5,214 bases of DNA from Actinomycetes bacterium. GTDB taxonomy: Bacteria > Actinomycetota > Actinomycetes > Actinomycetales > Cellulomonadaceae. Under the pieces are notes generated by a model, which did no database searches, was not told the origin of the DNA, and worked only from the letters and a program-made list of their open reading frames with translations. The position numbers and the translations under genes are program-made. Location of the stretch: the NCBI GenBank assembly GCA_023418375.1, contig JAEZZV010000218.1, forward strand, positions 1-5,214, written 5' to 3'. Positions 1 through 5,214 of the stretch are shown in pieces. The stretch's first letter is position 1; each line of letters starts with the position of its first letter.

Positions 1-1146
1 GAGCAGCAGGGTGCACGCAGCTCGGCCCGCGCGTCGGCCCCCCAGTCGGGGGGCGCCCGCGGCACCCGACCCCCCGGCCAGACGCCCGGCACCGGTCGCC
101 AGCCGCAGCGCCCGGCCGGCACGCGACCACCCGTCACGCGTCCCCCCGTGGCCCGGCCCGGCGGCTGGTGGCGACGCCGCCGCAGGCTCGTCGTCGCCGC
201 CGTCCTCCTCCTGCTCGCGGTCGGCCTGGCCTGGCCGATCGGCCTGCTCATCTGGGCGAACGGCCGCATCCAGCACGTCGCTGCGCTCTCCGGCACACCC
301 GACACCACACCCGGCACGACGTACCTCCTCGCCGGGTCGGACGTGCGCGGCGAGGCCGGCGGGCTGCCCATCGACGGCACGCAGGGCGCCCGCACCGACA
401 CCGTGATGGTGCTGCACGTCCCCTCGTCGGGACCGTCGGCTCTCATCAGCCTGCCGCGCGACACGTACGTCGACATCCCCGGGTACGGGCCGAACAAGCT
501 GAACGCGGCCTATGCGTTCGGCGGACCGGCGCTGCTCGTCCAGACCGTCGAGGGCCTGACGGGGCTGCACATCGACCACTACGCGGAGATCGGCCTCGGC
601 GGCGTCGCGCACATCGTCGACGCGGTCGGCGGCGTCGAGCTGTGCATGGACCCGGCCGTGAACATGGTGACCTTCCCGGTCAACGACCCCGAGTCGGGCA
701 TGGTGTGGGACGGGCCCGGCTGCCGCGTCGTCGGCGGTCCGGACGCCCTGGCCTTCGCCCGGATGCGCAAGGCCGACCACGAAGGGGACATCGGTCGCGG
801 CAAGCGCCAGCAGCAGCTGATCGCGTCGGTGGCGTCGACCGTCGCCGACCCCTCTCTGGTGTGGCAGCCGACCCGCCAGGTCAGCCTGATCCGCACGGGC
901 CTGTCGGCCATCACCGTCAGCGAGGGCACCGACATCGTCGACATGGGCCGCCTCGCGCTGGCCTTCCGCGACGCGACGGGGCCCGAGGGCATCCGCGGCA
1001 CCCCGCCGCTCGCCAGCCTCGACTACCGCCCCGGCGACGTCGGCTCGACGGTGCTCATCGACGAGGCCACGGCGCCCGCCTTCTGGCAGCAGATCGTCGC
1101 CGGGACCCTGCCGCCCGGCCCGGTCGGCGGGGTCCCCCAGGGCTGA
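1..1146 (+). CDS. LCP (LytR-CpsA-Psr) family cell-wall polymer ligase, 5' partial
   Basis: LCP proteins move polymers such as teichoic acids, arabinogalactan or capsule from a polyprenyl-phosphate carrier onto peptidoglycan outside the membrane. Counting from GTG 148 as residue 1, a basic stretch (WWRRRRR, 7-13) precedes one membrane segment (about 14-36), then the LCP domain. Visible motifs are GSDVR (63-67), ARTDT (81-85), LPRD (102-105), NKLNAAYAFGG (116-126) and the FARMRK...GDIGRGKRQQ block (203-222), with the conserved Arg and Asp residues that bind pyrophosphate and metal in this family. Cys166 and Cys192 may form a disulfide. The frame has no stop from base 1 to 147 and GTG 148 has no purine-rich ribosome binding site, so I infer that the gene begins left of the window, with a Pro/Arg-rich cytoplasmic tail. 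GTG 148 remains possible as a start. The stop is TGA at 1144-1146, converging on purE. The family call is firm; the polymer is unknown. Confidence 0.93.
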   Translation, partial: EQQGARSSARASAPQSGGARGTRPPGQTPGTGRQPQRPAGTRPPVTRPPVARPGGWWRRRRRLVVAAVLLLLAVGLAWPIGLLIWANGRIQHVAALSGTPDTTPGTTYLLAGSDVRGEAGGLPIDGTQGARTDTVMVLHVPSSGPSALISLPRDTYVDIPGYGPNKLNAAYAFGGPALLVQTVEGLTGLHIDHYAEIGLGGVAHIVDAVGGVELCMDPAVNMVTFPVNDPESGMVWDGPGCRVVGGPDALAFARMRKADHEGDIGRGKRQQQLIASVASTVADPSLVWQPTRQVSLIRTGLSAITVSEGTDIVDMGRLALAFRDATGPEGIRGTPPLASLDYRPGDVGSTVLIDEATAPAFWQQIVAGTLPPGPVGGVPQG

Positions 1147-1161
1147 CGCGCCGCGGACAGG

Positions 1162-1701
1162 TCAGGCGCTGAAGCCCGTGGGCTGGGCGCCGCCGACCTT
1201 CGCCTGCAGCCGGGCGCCCTTGGCGAGCGCCTGCTCGCGGAGCTCGCCCTGGAACGCGACGATCCGCTCACGCATCGCCGCTGCGGCCTCGTCCGACCCG
1301 GCGCCGAGGATCCGCGCGGCGAGCAGGCCCGCGTTGCGCGCCGCGCCCACGCCGACCGTCGCGACGGGGACGCCGGCCGGCATCTGCACGATGGACAGCA
1401 GCGAGTCCAGGCCCTCGAGGTTGGCGAGCGGGACGGGCACGCCGATGACCGGCAGCACGGTGACGGCCGCGAGCACGCCGGGCAGGTGGGCCGCCCCGCC
1501 CGCGCCGGCGATGATCACCCGCAGGCCGCGGTCCGCGGCGCCCCGGCCCCAGGCGATGACGTCGTCCGGCATCCGGTGCGCGGACAGAACCGCGACCTCG
1601 TGCCCGATGCCGAACTCGGCCAGTGCCGTGGCGGCCGCCTCCATCACCGGCCAGTCCGAGTCGGACCCCATGATGATGCCGACCAGCGCCTGCTCGCCCA
1701 T
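1162..1701 (-). CDS. purE: PurE, N5-carboxyaminoimidazole ribonucleotide mutase (class I)
   Basis: Cytosolic purine biosynthesis enzyme that converts N5-CAIR, made by PurK, into 4-carboxy-AIR. The 179-residue product has the class I signature: MGSDSDWPVM (11-20) for substrate phosphate and ribose contacts, SAHRMPDD (40-47) with the catalytic His42, GAGGAAHLPG (66-75), and the C-terminal helical part with SIVQMPAGVPVATVGVG. The length is slightly above the usual 160-170 because of a short C-terminal tail. I chose the ATG at 1701 because the GSDSDW motif starts ten residues later and AAGGGGAG lies four bases upstream. The frame stays open upstream to about 2031, but that stretch shows no conserved protein and is antisense to gtrA. 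The gene converges on the LCP gene with a 15-base gap and diverges from gtrA. No purK is adjacent, which is unusual. Identification is secure. Confidence 0.97.
   Translation of the reverse strand: MGEQALVGIIMGSDSDWPVMEAAATALAEFGIGHEVAVLSAHRMPDDVIAWGRGAADRGLRVIIAGAGGAAHLPGVLAAVTVLPVIGVPVPLANLEGLDSLLSIVQMPAGVPVATVGVGAARNAGLLAARILGAGSDEAAAAMRERIVAFQGELREQALAKGARLQAKVGGAQPTGFSA
1165..1191. repeat. Imperfect hairpin between convergent LCP and purE ends
   Basis: GGCGC (1165-1169) pairs with GCGCC (1187-1191), and inside it AGCCC (1173-1177) pairs with GGGCT (1180-1184) around a two-base loop. An internal 3/2-base bulge separates the two five-pair stems. It begins 18 bases after the LCP stop and lies in the last codons of purE. 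It could help end LCP transcription, but no T-run follows, so it is not a canonical intrinsic terminator. Chance pairing in GC-rich coding DNA is possible. Confidence 0.35.
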
Positions 1702-1705
1702 GCCG

Positions 1706-1713
1706 CTCCCCTT
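1706..1713 (-). promoter_or_regulatory. Shine-Dalgarno of purE
   Basis: On the minus strand AAGGGGAG is followed by CGGC and then the ATG at 1701. It is the clearest ribosome binding site in the window and decides the purE start against the longer open frame. purE therefore has a leadered mRNA, unlike gtrA. A weak -10-like CATGAT lies on the minus strand at 1762-1757, but without a recognisable -35, so I do not call a promoter. Confidence 0.75.
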
Positions 1714-1781
1714 CGCGTCGCCTCGCCCGCCGGTGGCCCGACGGCCGTCCGCGCGCATCATGCCTTGCCCGACGGCGTCGC

Positions 1782-1819
1782 GCAGCCCCGGTCCAGGAGC
1801 GGCCACGGGCTGCCCCGGT
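1782..1819. repeat. Direct repeat pair in the purE/gtrA divergent region
   Basis: GCAGCCCCGGT (1782-1792) recurs as GCTGCCCCGGT (1809-1819), matching at 10 of 11 positions, with starts 27 bases apart. Both copies sit between the divergent purE and gtrA starts, so they could be paired regulator sites. The low-complexity GC-rich context makes coincidence plausible. Confidence 0.25.
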
Positions 1820-1827
1820 ACCACCGG
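1815..1827. promoter_or_regulatory. Possible operator: 13-base inverted repeat upstream of gtrA
   Basis: CCGGT-ACC-ACCGG is a perfect five-base inverted repeat with a three-base centre. If transcription of gtrA starts at about 1852-1853, it covers roughly -38 to -25, the -35 region. No recognisable -35 hexamer is seen there, so an activator or repressor site is conceivable. No regulator is identified, and the arms are short. Confidence 0.25.
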
Positions 1828-1839
1828 CGCTCCGCTCGT

Positions 1840-1845
1840 TACGCT
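1840..1845 (+). promoter_or_regulatory. -10 element TACGCT, leaderless-type promoter of gtrA
   Basis: TACGCT fits the actinobacterial TANNNT -10 consensus. It ends seven bases before the ATG at 1853, so a start site at the normal distance would fall on or next to the first codon. There is no Shine-Dalgarno in the bases before the ATG. Leaderless transcripts are common in Actinobacteria. The same hexamer sits six bases before the GTG of the kinase gene at 4534. No -35 match is seen. Confidence 0.6.
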
Positions 1846-1852
1846 GTCCGCC

Positions 1853-2380
1853 ATGCGGGAGCGACTGGCCGAGCTGGTGAGGTTCGGCTTCGTCGGCGGG
1901 CTCGCGTTCGTGGTGGACGCGGGCCTGTTCAACCTGCTCCGGTTCGGTCCCGGCGAGGTGCTCGGGCACAAGCCGCTGACCGCGAAGGTCCTCTCGGTCG
2001 CGGTCGCCACCGTCGTCGCGTGGCTCGGCAACCGCTACTGGACGTTCGCGGCGCGGCGCACCGGGAACCGTCGCCGGGAGTTCGTCGCCTTCGCCGTGGC
2101 GAACGCCGTCGGCATGGCGATCGCCGTCGGCTGCCTGGCCTTCTCCCACTACGTGCTCGGCCTCACGTCACCCCTGGCCGACAACGTCGCGGCCAACGTG
2201 GTCGGCCTCGGCCTCGGCACGATCTTCCGCTACCTCGCCTACCGCTTCTTCGTCTTCACCGGGTCGCCGATGGCGACCGGCGCGCCCGACGACGTCGCCG
2301 ACCCCCTCGCCGGCACGAGCCCCGCCGGGACGGCCCCGGCCGCGTCAGCGCCGGGCTCGGCGGCGGCGCCCCTGGGGTGA
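1853..2380 (+). CDS. GtrA-family small membrane protein
   Basis: GtrA-like proteins are four-helix membrane proteins thought to help flip polyprenol-linked sugars for decoration of surface polymers; the substrate cannot be read from sequence. The 175-residue product opens RFGFVGGLAFVVDAGLFNLL (10-29), the typical first helix, followed by helices at about 45-62, 78-102 and 112-136. It carries the family hallmarks GNRYWTF (59-65) and FRYLAYRFFVF (125-135). Residues 138-175 form an Ala/Pro/Gly-rich tail beyond the domain, which makes the protein longer than the usual 120-150. The ATG at 1853 is chosen because the GtrA domain begins right there and a -10 element lies just upstream; the in-frame opening further left is antisense to purE. 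Its 3' end overlaps the sensor kinase gene by 36 bases, tail to tail. Family assignment is firm, function general. Confidence 0.93.
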   Translation: MRERLAELVRFGFVGGLAFVVDAGLFNLLRFGPGEVLGHKPLTAKVLSVAVATVVAWLGNRYWTFAARRTGNRRREFVAFAVANAVGMAIAVGCLAFSHYVLGLTSPLADNVAANVVGLGLGTIFRYLAYRFFVFTGSPMATGAPDDVADPLAGTSPAGTAPAASAPGSAAAPLG

Positions 2381-3676
2381 GACGAGGGAGCCACGCGGGA
2401 GCACGACGTCGGGGTCCAGGGCCTTCGGCACGCCCGAGAGGAACACCGCGAACACGGGCGGGCGTCGCTGAGCCAGCTCCAGCCGTCCGCCGTCCGCGGC
2501 CACGAGGTCGCGCGCCAGCGCGAGCCCCAGCCCCGTCCCGCCGCCCGCACTGACCTCGCGCTCGAAGATGCGCGGCGCGACGTCGTCGGCCACGCCCTCG
2601 CCCTCGTCGGTCACCTCGATCACGACGGCTCCGCCTGGGCCGGAGGGCCGCGAGCGCACCGTCGTCGTGCCGCCGCCGTGCTTGAGCGAGTTCTCGATGA
2701 GCGTCGCGAGGACCTGCGAGAGGGCACCGGGGGTCGCGAGGACGGAGACGCCGTCGGCCGGCTCGACCACCAGGGTGCGCCCGGCGCGCGCGAAGGTCGG
2801 CGCCCACTCCTCCCGCTGCTGGCCGAACACCGCCGTGAGGTGCACGGCCTCGGTCGTGCCGCCCTGCGCTCGGCGCGAGCGGGTGAGCAGGTCGTCGACG
2901 ACGGTGACCAGCCGCTCGATCTGCTCGAGCGAGATGCGCGCCTCCTCGCGGACCTCCTCGCTGTCGGACGCCGCGATGATCTCCTCCAGCCGCATCGACA
3001 GCGCGGTCAGCGGCGTGCGGAGCTGGTGGGACGCGTCGGCCGCGAACTGCCGCTCGGCCGCCAGCCGCCCGGCGAGGCGGTCCGCGCTGCGCACCAGCTC
3101 GGCCGCCACGAGGTCGATCTCCTCGACGCCGGACGGCTCCAGGCGCGGGCGCACCTGGCCCGAGCCGAGCTGCTCGGCACTCGCGGCGAGGTAGACGAGC
3201 GGGGCCGCGAGCCGACGCGCCTGCCACAGCGCCATCGCGATGCCTGCGCCGAACGCGACGGTGGCCGCGACGACGACGAGCGCCGCGATGCGCACGGTGC
3301 GCCACACGACGTCCCAGTAGGAGATCGACAGCACGACGACGGCGCCGGAGTCCGTCGGCGGGATGTTCGTGTACGCCTGCCCCTCGACGGGGTCGCCGCC
3401 CTGGATCCGGGTGCCGTCGGGCGCCACCACCGAGGCCGACGCGGCGATGTCCCCGTCGCCCCGGCCGAGGTACGGCTCGAGCATGTCCTCCGTCAGCGGG
3501 CGGTCGCCGGCGATGCGGGCATCCACCTGGCGGGCCAGGGCCGCGGCGTCGTCGTCCAGGGCCCGCAGCTCGGTGTCCCGGATCAGCCGCGCTCCGTAGA
3601 AGGCGAGCGGGATGCCGAGCAGGACCACCGCGACGGTGACCGCCGCGATGGTCGCCTGCAGCACCCGGCGGCGCAC
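2345..3676 (-). CDS. Two-component sensor histidine kinase (HisKA/HATPase_c, HAMP)
   Basis: A membrane sensor that autophosphorylates and passes phosphate to the response regulator encoded just upstream. The 443 residues contain TM1 (about 6-28), an extracytoplasmic region of about 100 residues including a VVAPDGTRIQGG stretch reminiscent of Cache-type sensors (a guess), TM2 (about 128-150) and a HAMP linker (about 152-203, with Pro159 and Glu186). The H-box ASHQLRTPL follows (215-223, phosphoacceptor His217), then N-box LIENSLKHG (Asn329), G1 DEGEGV (357-362), F-box IFERE (370-374) and G2 GGGTGLGLALAR (378-389), so it looks catalytically complete. The start is GTG at 3676, 18 bases after the regulator's stop, which lies in the same frame; the Shine-Dalgarno is weak (CAGG), so translational coupling is likely. 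The C-terminus (SPQGRRRRARR) is very basic and lies within the gtrA overlap. The ligand is unknown. Confidence 0.95.
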   Translation of the reverse strand: MRRRVLQATIAAVTVAVVLLGIPLAFYGARLIRDTELRALDDDAAALARQVDARIAGDRPLTEDMLEPYLGRGDGDIAASASVVAPDGTRIQGGDPVEGQAYTNIPPTDSGAVVVLSISYWDVVWRTVRIAALVVVAATVAFGAGIAMALWQARRLAAPLVYLAASAEQLGSGQVRPRLEPSGVEEIDLVAAELVRSADRLAGRLAAERQFAADASHQLRTPLTALSMRLEEIIAASDSEEVREEARISLEQIERLVTVVDDLLTRSRRAQGGTTEAVHLTAVFGQQREEWAPTFARAGRTLVVEPADGVSVLATPGALSQVLATLIENSLKHGGGTTTVRSRPSGPGGAVVIEVTDEGEGVADDVAPRIFEREVSAGGGTGLGLALARDLVAADGGRLELAQRRPPVFAVFLSGVPKALDPDVVLPRGSLVSPQGRRRRARR

Positions 3677-3694
3677 GTCAGGGCCTGCGCGCGC

Positions 3695-4378
3695 TCAGCG
3701 GGGCCCCGACTCGAACCGGAAGCCCATGCCGCGGACCGTCGAGATGTAGCGGGGGTCGTTGGCGTCGTCGCCGAGCTTGCGGCGCAGCCACGACACGTGC
3801 ATGTCGAGGGTCTTCGTCGAGCCGGTCGGGTCCGAGTCCCAGACCTCGCGCATGAGCTGCTCACGGGAGACCACCGAGCCGGCGTCGCGCACGAGCACCC
3901 GCAGCAGCTCGAACTCCTTCGCGGTCAGGTGCAGCTCGCGCTCGGCCTGGAACGCGCGGTGGGCGGCGAGGTCCATGCGGACGTCCTTGGCCGTCAGCTC
4001 CTCCTCGTCCGCGCCGTCGGCCTGGCTGCGGCGCAGCAGCGCGCGGACCCGCGCGAGCAGCTCGGCGAGCCGGAAGGGCTTGGTGACGTAGTCGTCCGCC
4101 CCGGCGTCCAGCCCGACGACCAGGTCCACCTCGTCCGCGCGCGCCGTGAGCACCAGGACGGGCGTCGCGAGGCCGCGGCCGCGCACCCAGCGCGCGACGT
4201 CCAGCCCGTCCATGTCCGGCAGGCCGAGGTCGAGGATGAGCAGATCGGCCAGGGGGACGTTGTCGATCGCGCCTTGACCGGTGCCTTGCACGACGACGTC
4301 GTACCCCTCGCGTCCGAGGGCCCGCGCCAACGGTTCGGCAATGGCCGGGTCATCCTCGGCCAACAGGACGCGCGTCAT
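3695..4378 (-). CDS. OmpR/PhoB-family response regulator
   Basis: A DNA-binding transcription regulator, the cognate partner of the kinase 18 bases downstream. The 227 residues form a receiver domain (about 1-116) with acidic pocket Asp9/Asp10, phosphoacceptor Asp50 in LILDLGLPDMDG, switch Thr78 and Lys100 (DYVTKPF). A winged-helix domain follows (about 126-224), with the typical LTAKEFELLRVL (151-162), REQLMREVW (172-180), the recognition-helix region KTLDMHVSWLRRKLG (189-203) and the wing RGMGFRFE (216-223). I chose ATG 4378, which begins MTRVLLAEDD at the first beta strand; an ATG 21 bases upstream would add only MLWQHVP, which does not belong to the fold. No Shine-Dalgarno precedes 4378, and a weak -10 lies at leaderless distance. 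It is transcribed divergently from the second kinase. Its regulon is unknown; autoregulation from the intergenic region is plausible. Confidence 0.95.
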   Translation of the reverse strand: MTRVLLAEDDPAIAEPLARALGREGYDVVVQGTGQGAIDNVPLADLLILDLGLPDMDGLDVARWVRGRGLATPVLVLTARADEVDLVVGLDAGADDYVTKPFRLAELLARVRALLRRSQADGADEEELTAKDVRMDLAAHRAFQAERELHLTAKEFELLRVLVRDAGSVVSREQLMREVWDSDPTGSTKTLDMHVSWLRRKLGDDANDPRYISTVRGMGFRFESGPR

Positions 4379-4384
4379 GGGCAC

Positions 4385-4390
4385 ATGCTG
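4385..4390 (-). promoter_or_regulatory. Weak -10-like CAGCAT, possible leaderless promoter of the response regulator
   Basis: On the minus strand CAGCAT ends six bases before the ATG at 4378, the same geometry as the TACGCT element at 4522-4527. It keeps the A and final T of TANNNT but not the first T. There is no Shine-Dalgarno before the ATG, which makes leaderless expression a reasonable guess. No -35 is seen. Confidence 0.3.
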
Positions 4391-4444
4391 CCACAGCACC
4401 CCAGCGACGGGGCCCGGGGCCTCGCGGGTGCCGGCAGAAGGCCG

Positions 4445-4487
4445 GGTCCTCGTCCCACGGTCGGACCAGCGGCGACGCCGCGTCGCC
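4445..4487. repeat. Inverted repeats in the divergent regulator/kinase promoter region
   Basis: Three small symmetries cluster here. GGCGAC (4471-4476) and GTCGCC (4482-4487) form a perfect six-base inverted repeat with a five-base spacer. GGTC-G-GACC (4459-4467) is a nine-base palindrome. GGTCC (4445-4449) pairs with GGACC (4463-4467). They lie between two divergent signalling genes, where a regulator site is expected. They could be operators, but short GC-rich symmetry also arises by chance. Nothing else is seen in the 155 bases apart from the two -10-like hexamers. Confidence 0.35.
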
Positions 4488-4521
4488 CCGGGGGGTGACG
4501 GCGGGCACCGAGCGGCGCCCC

Positions 4522-4527
4522 TACGCT
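4522..4527 (+). promoter_or_regulatory. -10 element TACGCT, leaderless-type promoter of the second kinase
   Basis: TACGCT is followed by six bases (GGACGG) and then the GTG at 4534, so a start site at the usual distance falls on the first base of the start codon. It is identical to the hexamer upstream of gtrA. There is no clear Shine-Dalgarno and no -35 at 17-base spacing. A GTGACG at 4495-4500 resembles part of a -35 but is 21 bases away, too far. Confidence 0.6.
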
Positions 4528-4533
4528 GGACGG

Positions 4534-5214
4534 GTGCGCTGGTGGGAGCGGGTCGGGGCGTGGGACACCACCCACCGCCTGGCCGTCGACGCCACCGGCG
4601 CCTTCTTCATGGGCCTGTTCGCCGTGCCGATCGCCTCCGGGCTCTTCGGCTTCGGACCGAGCGCGGGCCTGCGGCTCTGGTCGCTCGCGATGACCGTGCC
4701 GCTCGTCTGGCGCCGTGTCCGGCCGACCGCGTCGGCGATCGCCGTCTTCGCGCTCGCGCTGGCGCACCTGGCCGTCGGGATCCCGCTCATCATCCCGGCC
4801 GACCTCTTCGTGCTGGTCTCCCTGTACGCGGTGACGGTGCACGGCCCGCAGTGGGCGTACCGGACGGCGGGCGCGGCGAGCGTCGTCGGCTGCGGCGTGT
4901 TCGCCCTCGTCGTCGGGCTGAACTCGTACGGCGCCGTCGACGCGCTCTTCCTCGGCTTCGTCGCCTTCCTCATGTGCGCCACGGTCTTCGCGGTGGCGCT
5001 GGTCAGGCGCTCCCGGCGCGTGACGATCGACGCGCTGGTGGACCGCGCGCAGCGGCTCGAGGTGGAGCGCGACCAGCAGGCGCAGATCGCCACCGCGGCG
5101 GAACGCGCCCGCATCGCCCGCGAGATGCACGACATCGTCGCCCATTCGCTCACCGCCGTCATCGCGCAGGCCGACGGCGGCCGTTTCATCGCGGCGAAGA
5201 ATCCGGACAAGGCG
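4534..5214 (+). CDS. NarL/DesK-type sensor histidine kinase (HisKA_3), 3' partial
   Basis: Membrane sensor kinase of the class that partners with LuxR/NarL-type response regulators. The frame from GTG 4534 is open for 227 codons to the right edge. After the short N-terminus (VRWWERVGAWD) come about six hydrophobic segments, near 19-40, 45-59, 66-88, 90-103, 111-130 and 134-157, including the PLVWRRVRP loop (56-64) typical of actinobacterial members. A coiled linker follows (about 163-188), then the dimerisation helix ERARIAREMHDIVAHSLTAV (190-209) with phosphoacceptor His199, and the AQADGGRF stretch common in this family. The ATPase domain lies beyond the window, as presumably does a partner NarL-type regulator gene. 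GTG 4534 is chosen because the first membrane segment follows shortly and a -10 sits at leaderless distance. Long open frames on the opposite strand are GC-driven shadows. The sensed signal is unknown. Confidence 0.93.
   Translation, partial: MRWWERVGAWDTTHRLAVDATGAFFMGLFAVPIASGLFGFGPSAGLRLWSLAMTVPLVWRRVRPTASAIAVFALALAHLAVGIPLIIPADLFVLVSLYAVTVHGPQWAYRTAGAASVVGCGVFALVVGLNSYGAVDALFLGFVAFLMCATVFAVALVRRSRRVTIDALVDRAQRLEVERDQQAQIATAAERARIAREMHDIVAHSLTAVIAQADGGRFIAAKNPDKA

Noticed and set aside
1564..1587. SAHRMP in PurE where SAHRTP is found in E. coli
   Set aside because: The catalytic AHR core is intact, and as far as I recall Met at this position occurs in actinobacterial PurE, so it is not a defect.
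1178..1852. Long N-terminal extension of the GtrA protein on the + strand
   Set aside because: It is antisense to purE with Ser/Pro/Ala-rich shadow composition, and the GtrA domain begins exactly at ATG 1853.
1702..2031. Upstream extension of purE, or a purK remnant in the same minus-strand frame
   Set aside because: The 110 extra residues show no ATP-grasp or other conserved motif and run antisense to gtrA. A good Shine-Dalgarno marks the shorter start.
4379..4399. Alternative response regulator start at ATG 4399
   Set aside because: It would add MLWQHVP before the first receiver-domain strand, which is not seen in the family.
2678..4498. A 606-codon open frame on the + strand across the kinase and response regulator genes
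   Set aside because: It is antisense to two clearly recognised genes. Its product is Arg/Asp/Gly/His-rich with no domain, as expected for the reverse frame of GC-rich coding DNA.
4375..5210. Two long open frames on the - strand opposite the second kinase
   Set aside because: The + strand encodes a convincing HisKA_3 kinase with membrane helices and an H-box. The minus-strand products are low-complexity with no family features.

Overview
The window is very GC-rich, almost entirely coding, and carries the gene set of a high-GC actinobacterium. Gene content and codon use suggest Micrococcales, perhaps Cellulomonas-like; this placement is inferred from style, not tested. It holds six protein genes. 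No RNA gene, mobile element, CRISPR array or sign of recent transfer is visible.

Layout, left to right. (1) The 3' part of an LCP (LytR-CpsA-Psr) cell-wall polymer ligase, + strand; its frame is open to the left edge and encodes a Pro/Arg-rich cytoplasmic tail before the membrane anchor. (2) purE, - strand, converging on the LCP gene with a 15-base gap. (3) A 151-base divergent intergenic region with a purE ribosome binding site, a leaderless-type promoter for the next gene and some small repeats. (4) A GtrA-family membrane protein gene, + strand. (5) A two-component system on the - strand: an OmpR-type response regulator followed 18 bases later by its sensor kinase, whose 3' end overlaps the 3' end of the GtrA gene by 36 bases. 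(6) A 155-base divergent region. (7) The 5' part of a second, NarL/DesK-type (HisKA_3) histidine kinase, + strand, cut by the right edge.

Functional reading: the LCP ligase (attaches polymers to peptidoglycan) and the GtrA protein (probable lipid-linked sugar translocation) share an envelope theme, and the two sensor kinases are membrane signalling proteins. purE is purine biosynthesis. Its usual partner purK, which I recall as commonly adjacent in related actinobacteria, is absent here; purE is directly divergent from gtrA instead.

I see no previously undescribed system. The points most worth checking are the missing purK, the shared leaderless promoter geometry at two or three genes, the convergent overlapping gene ends with low-complexity tails, and small inverted repeats in both divergent promoter regions.
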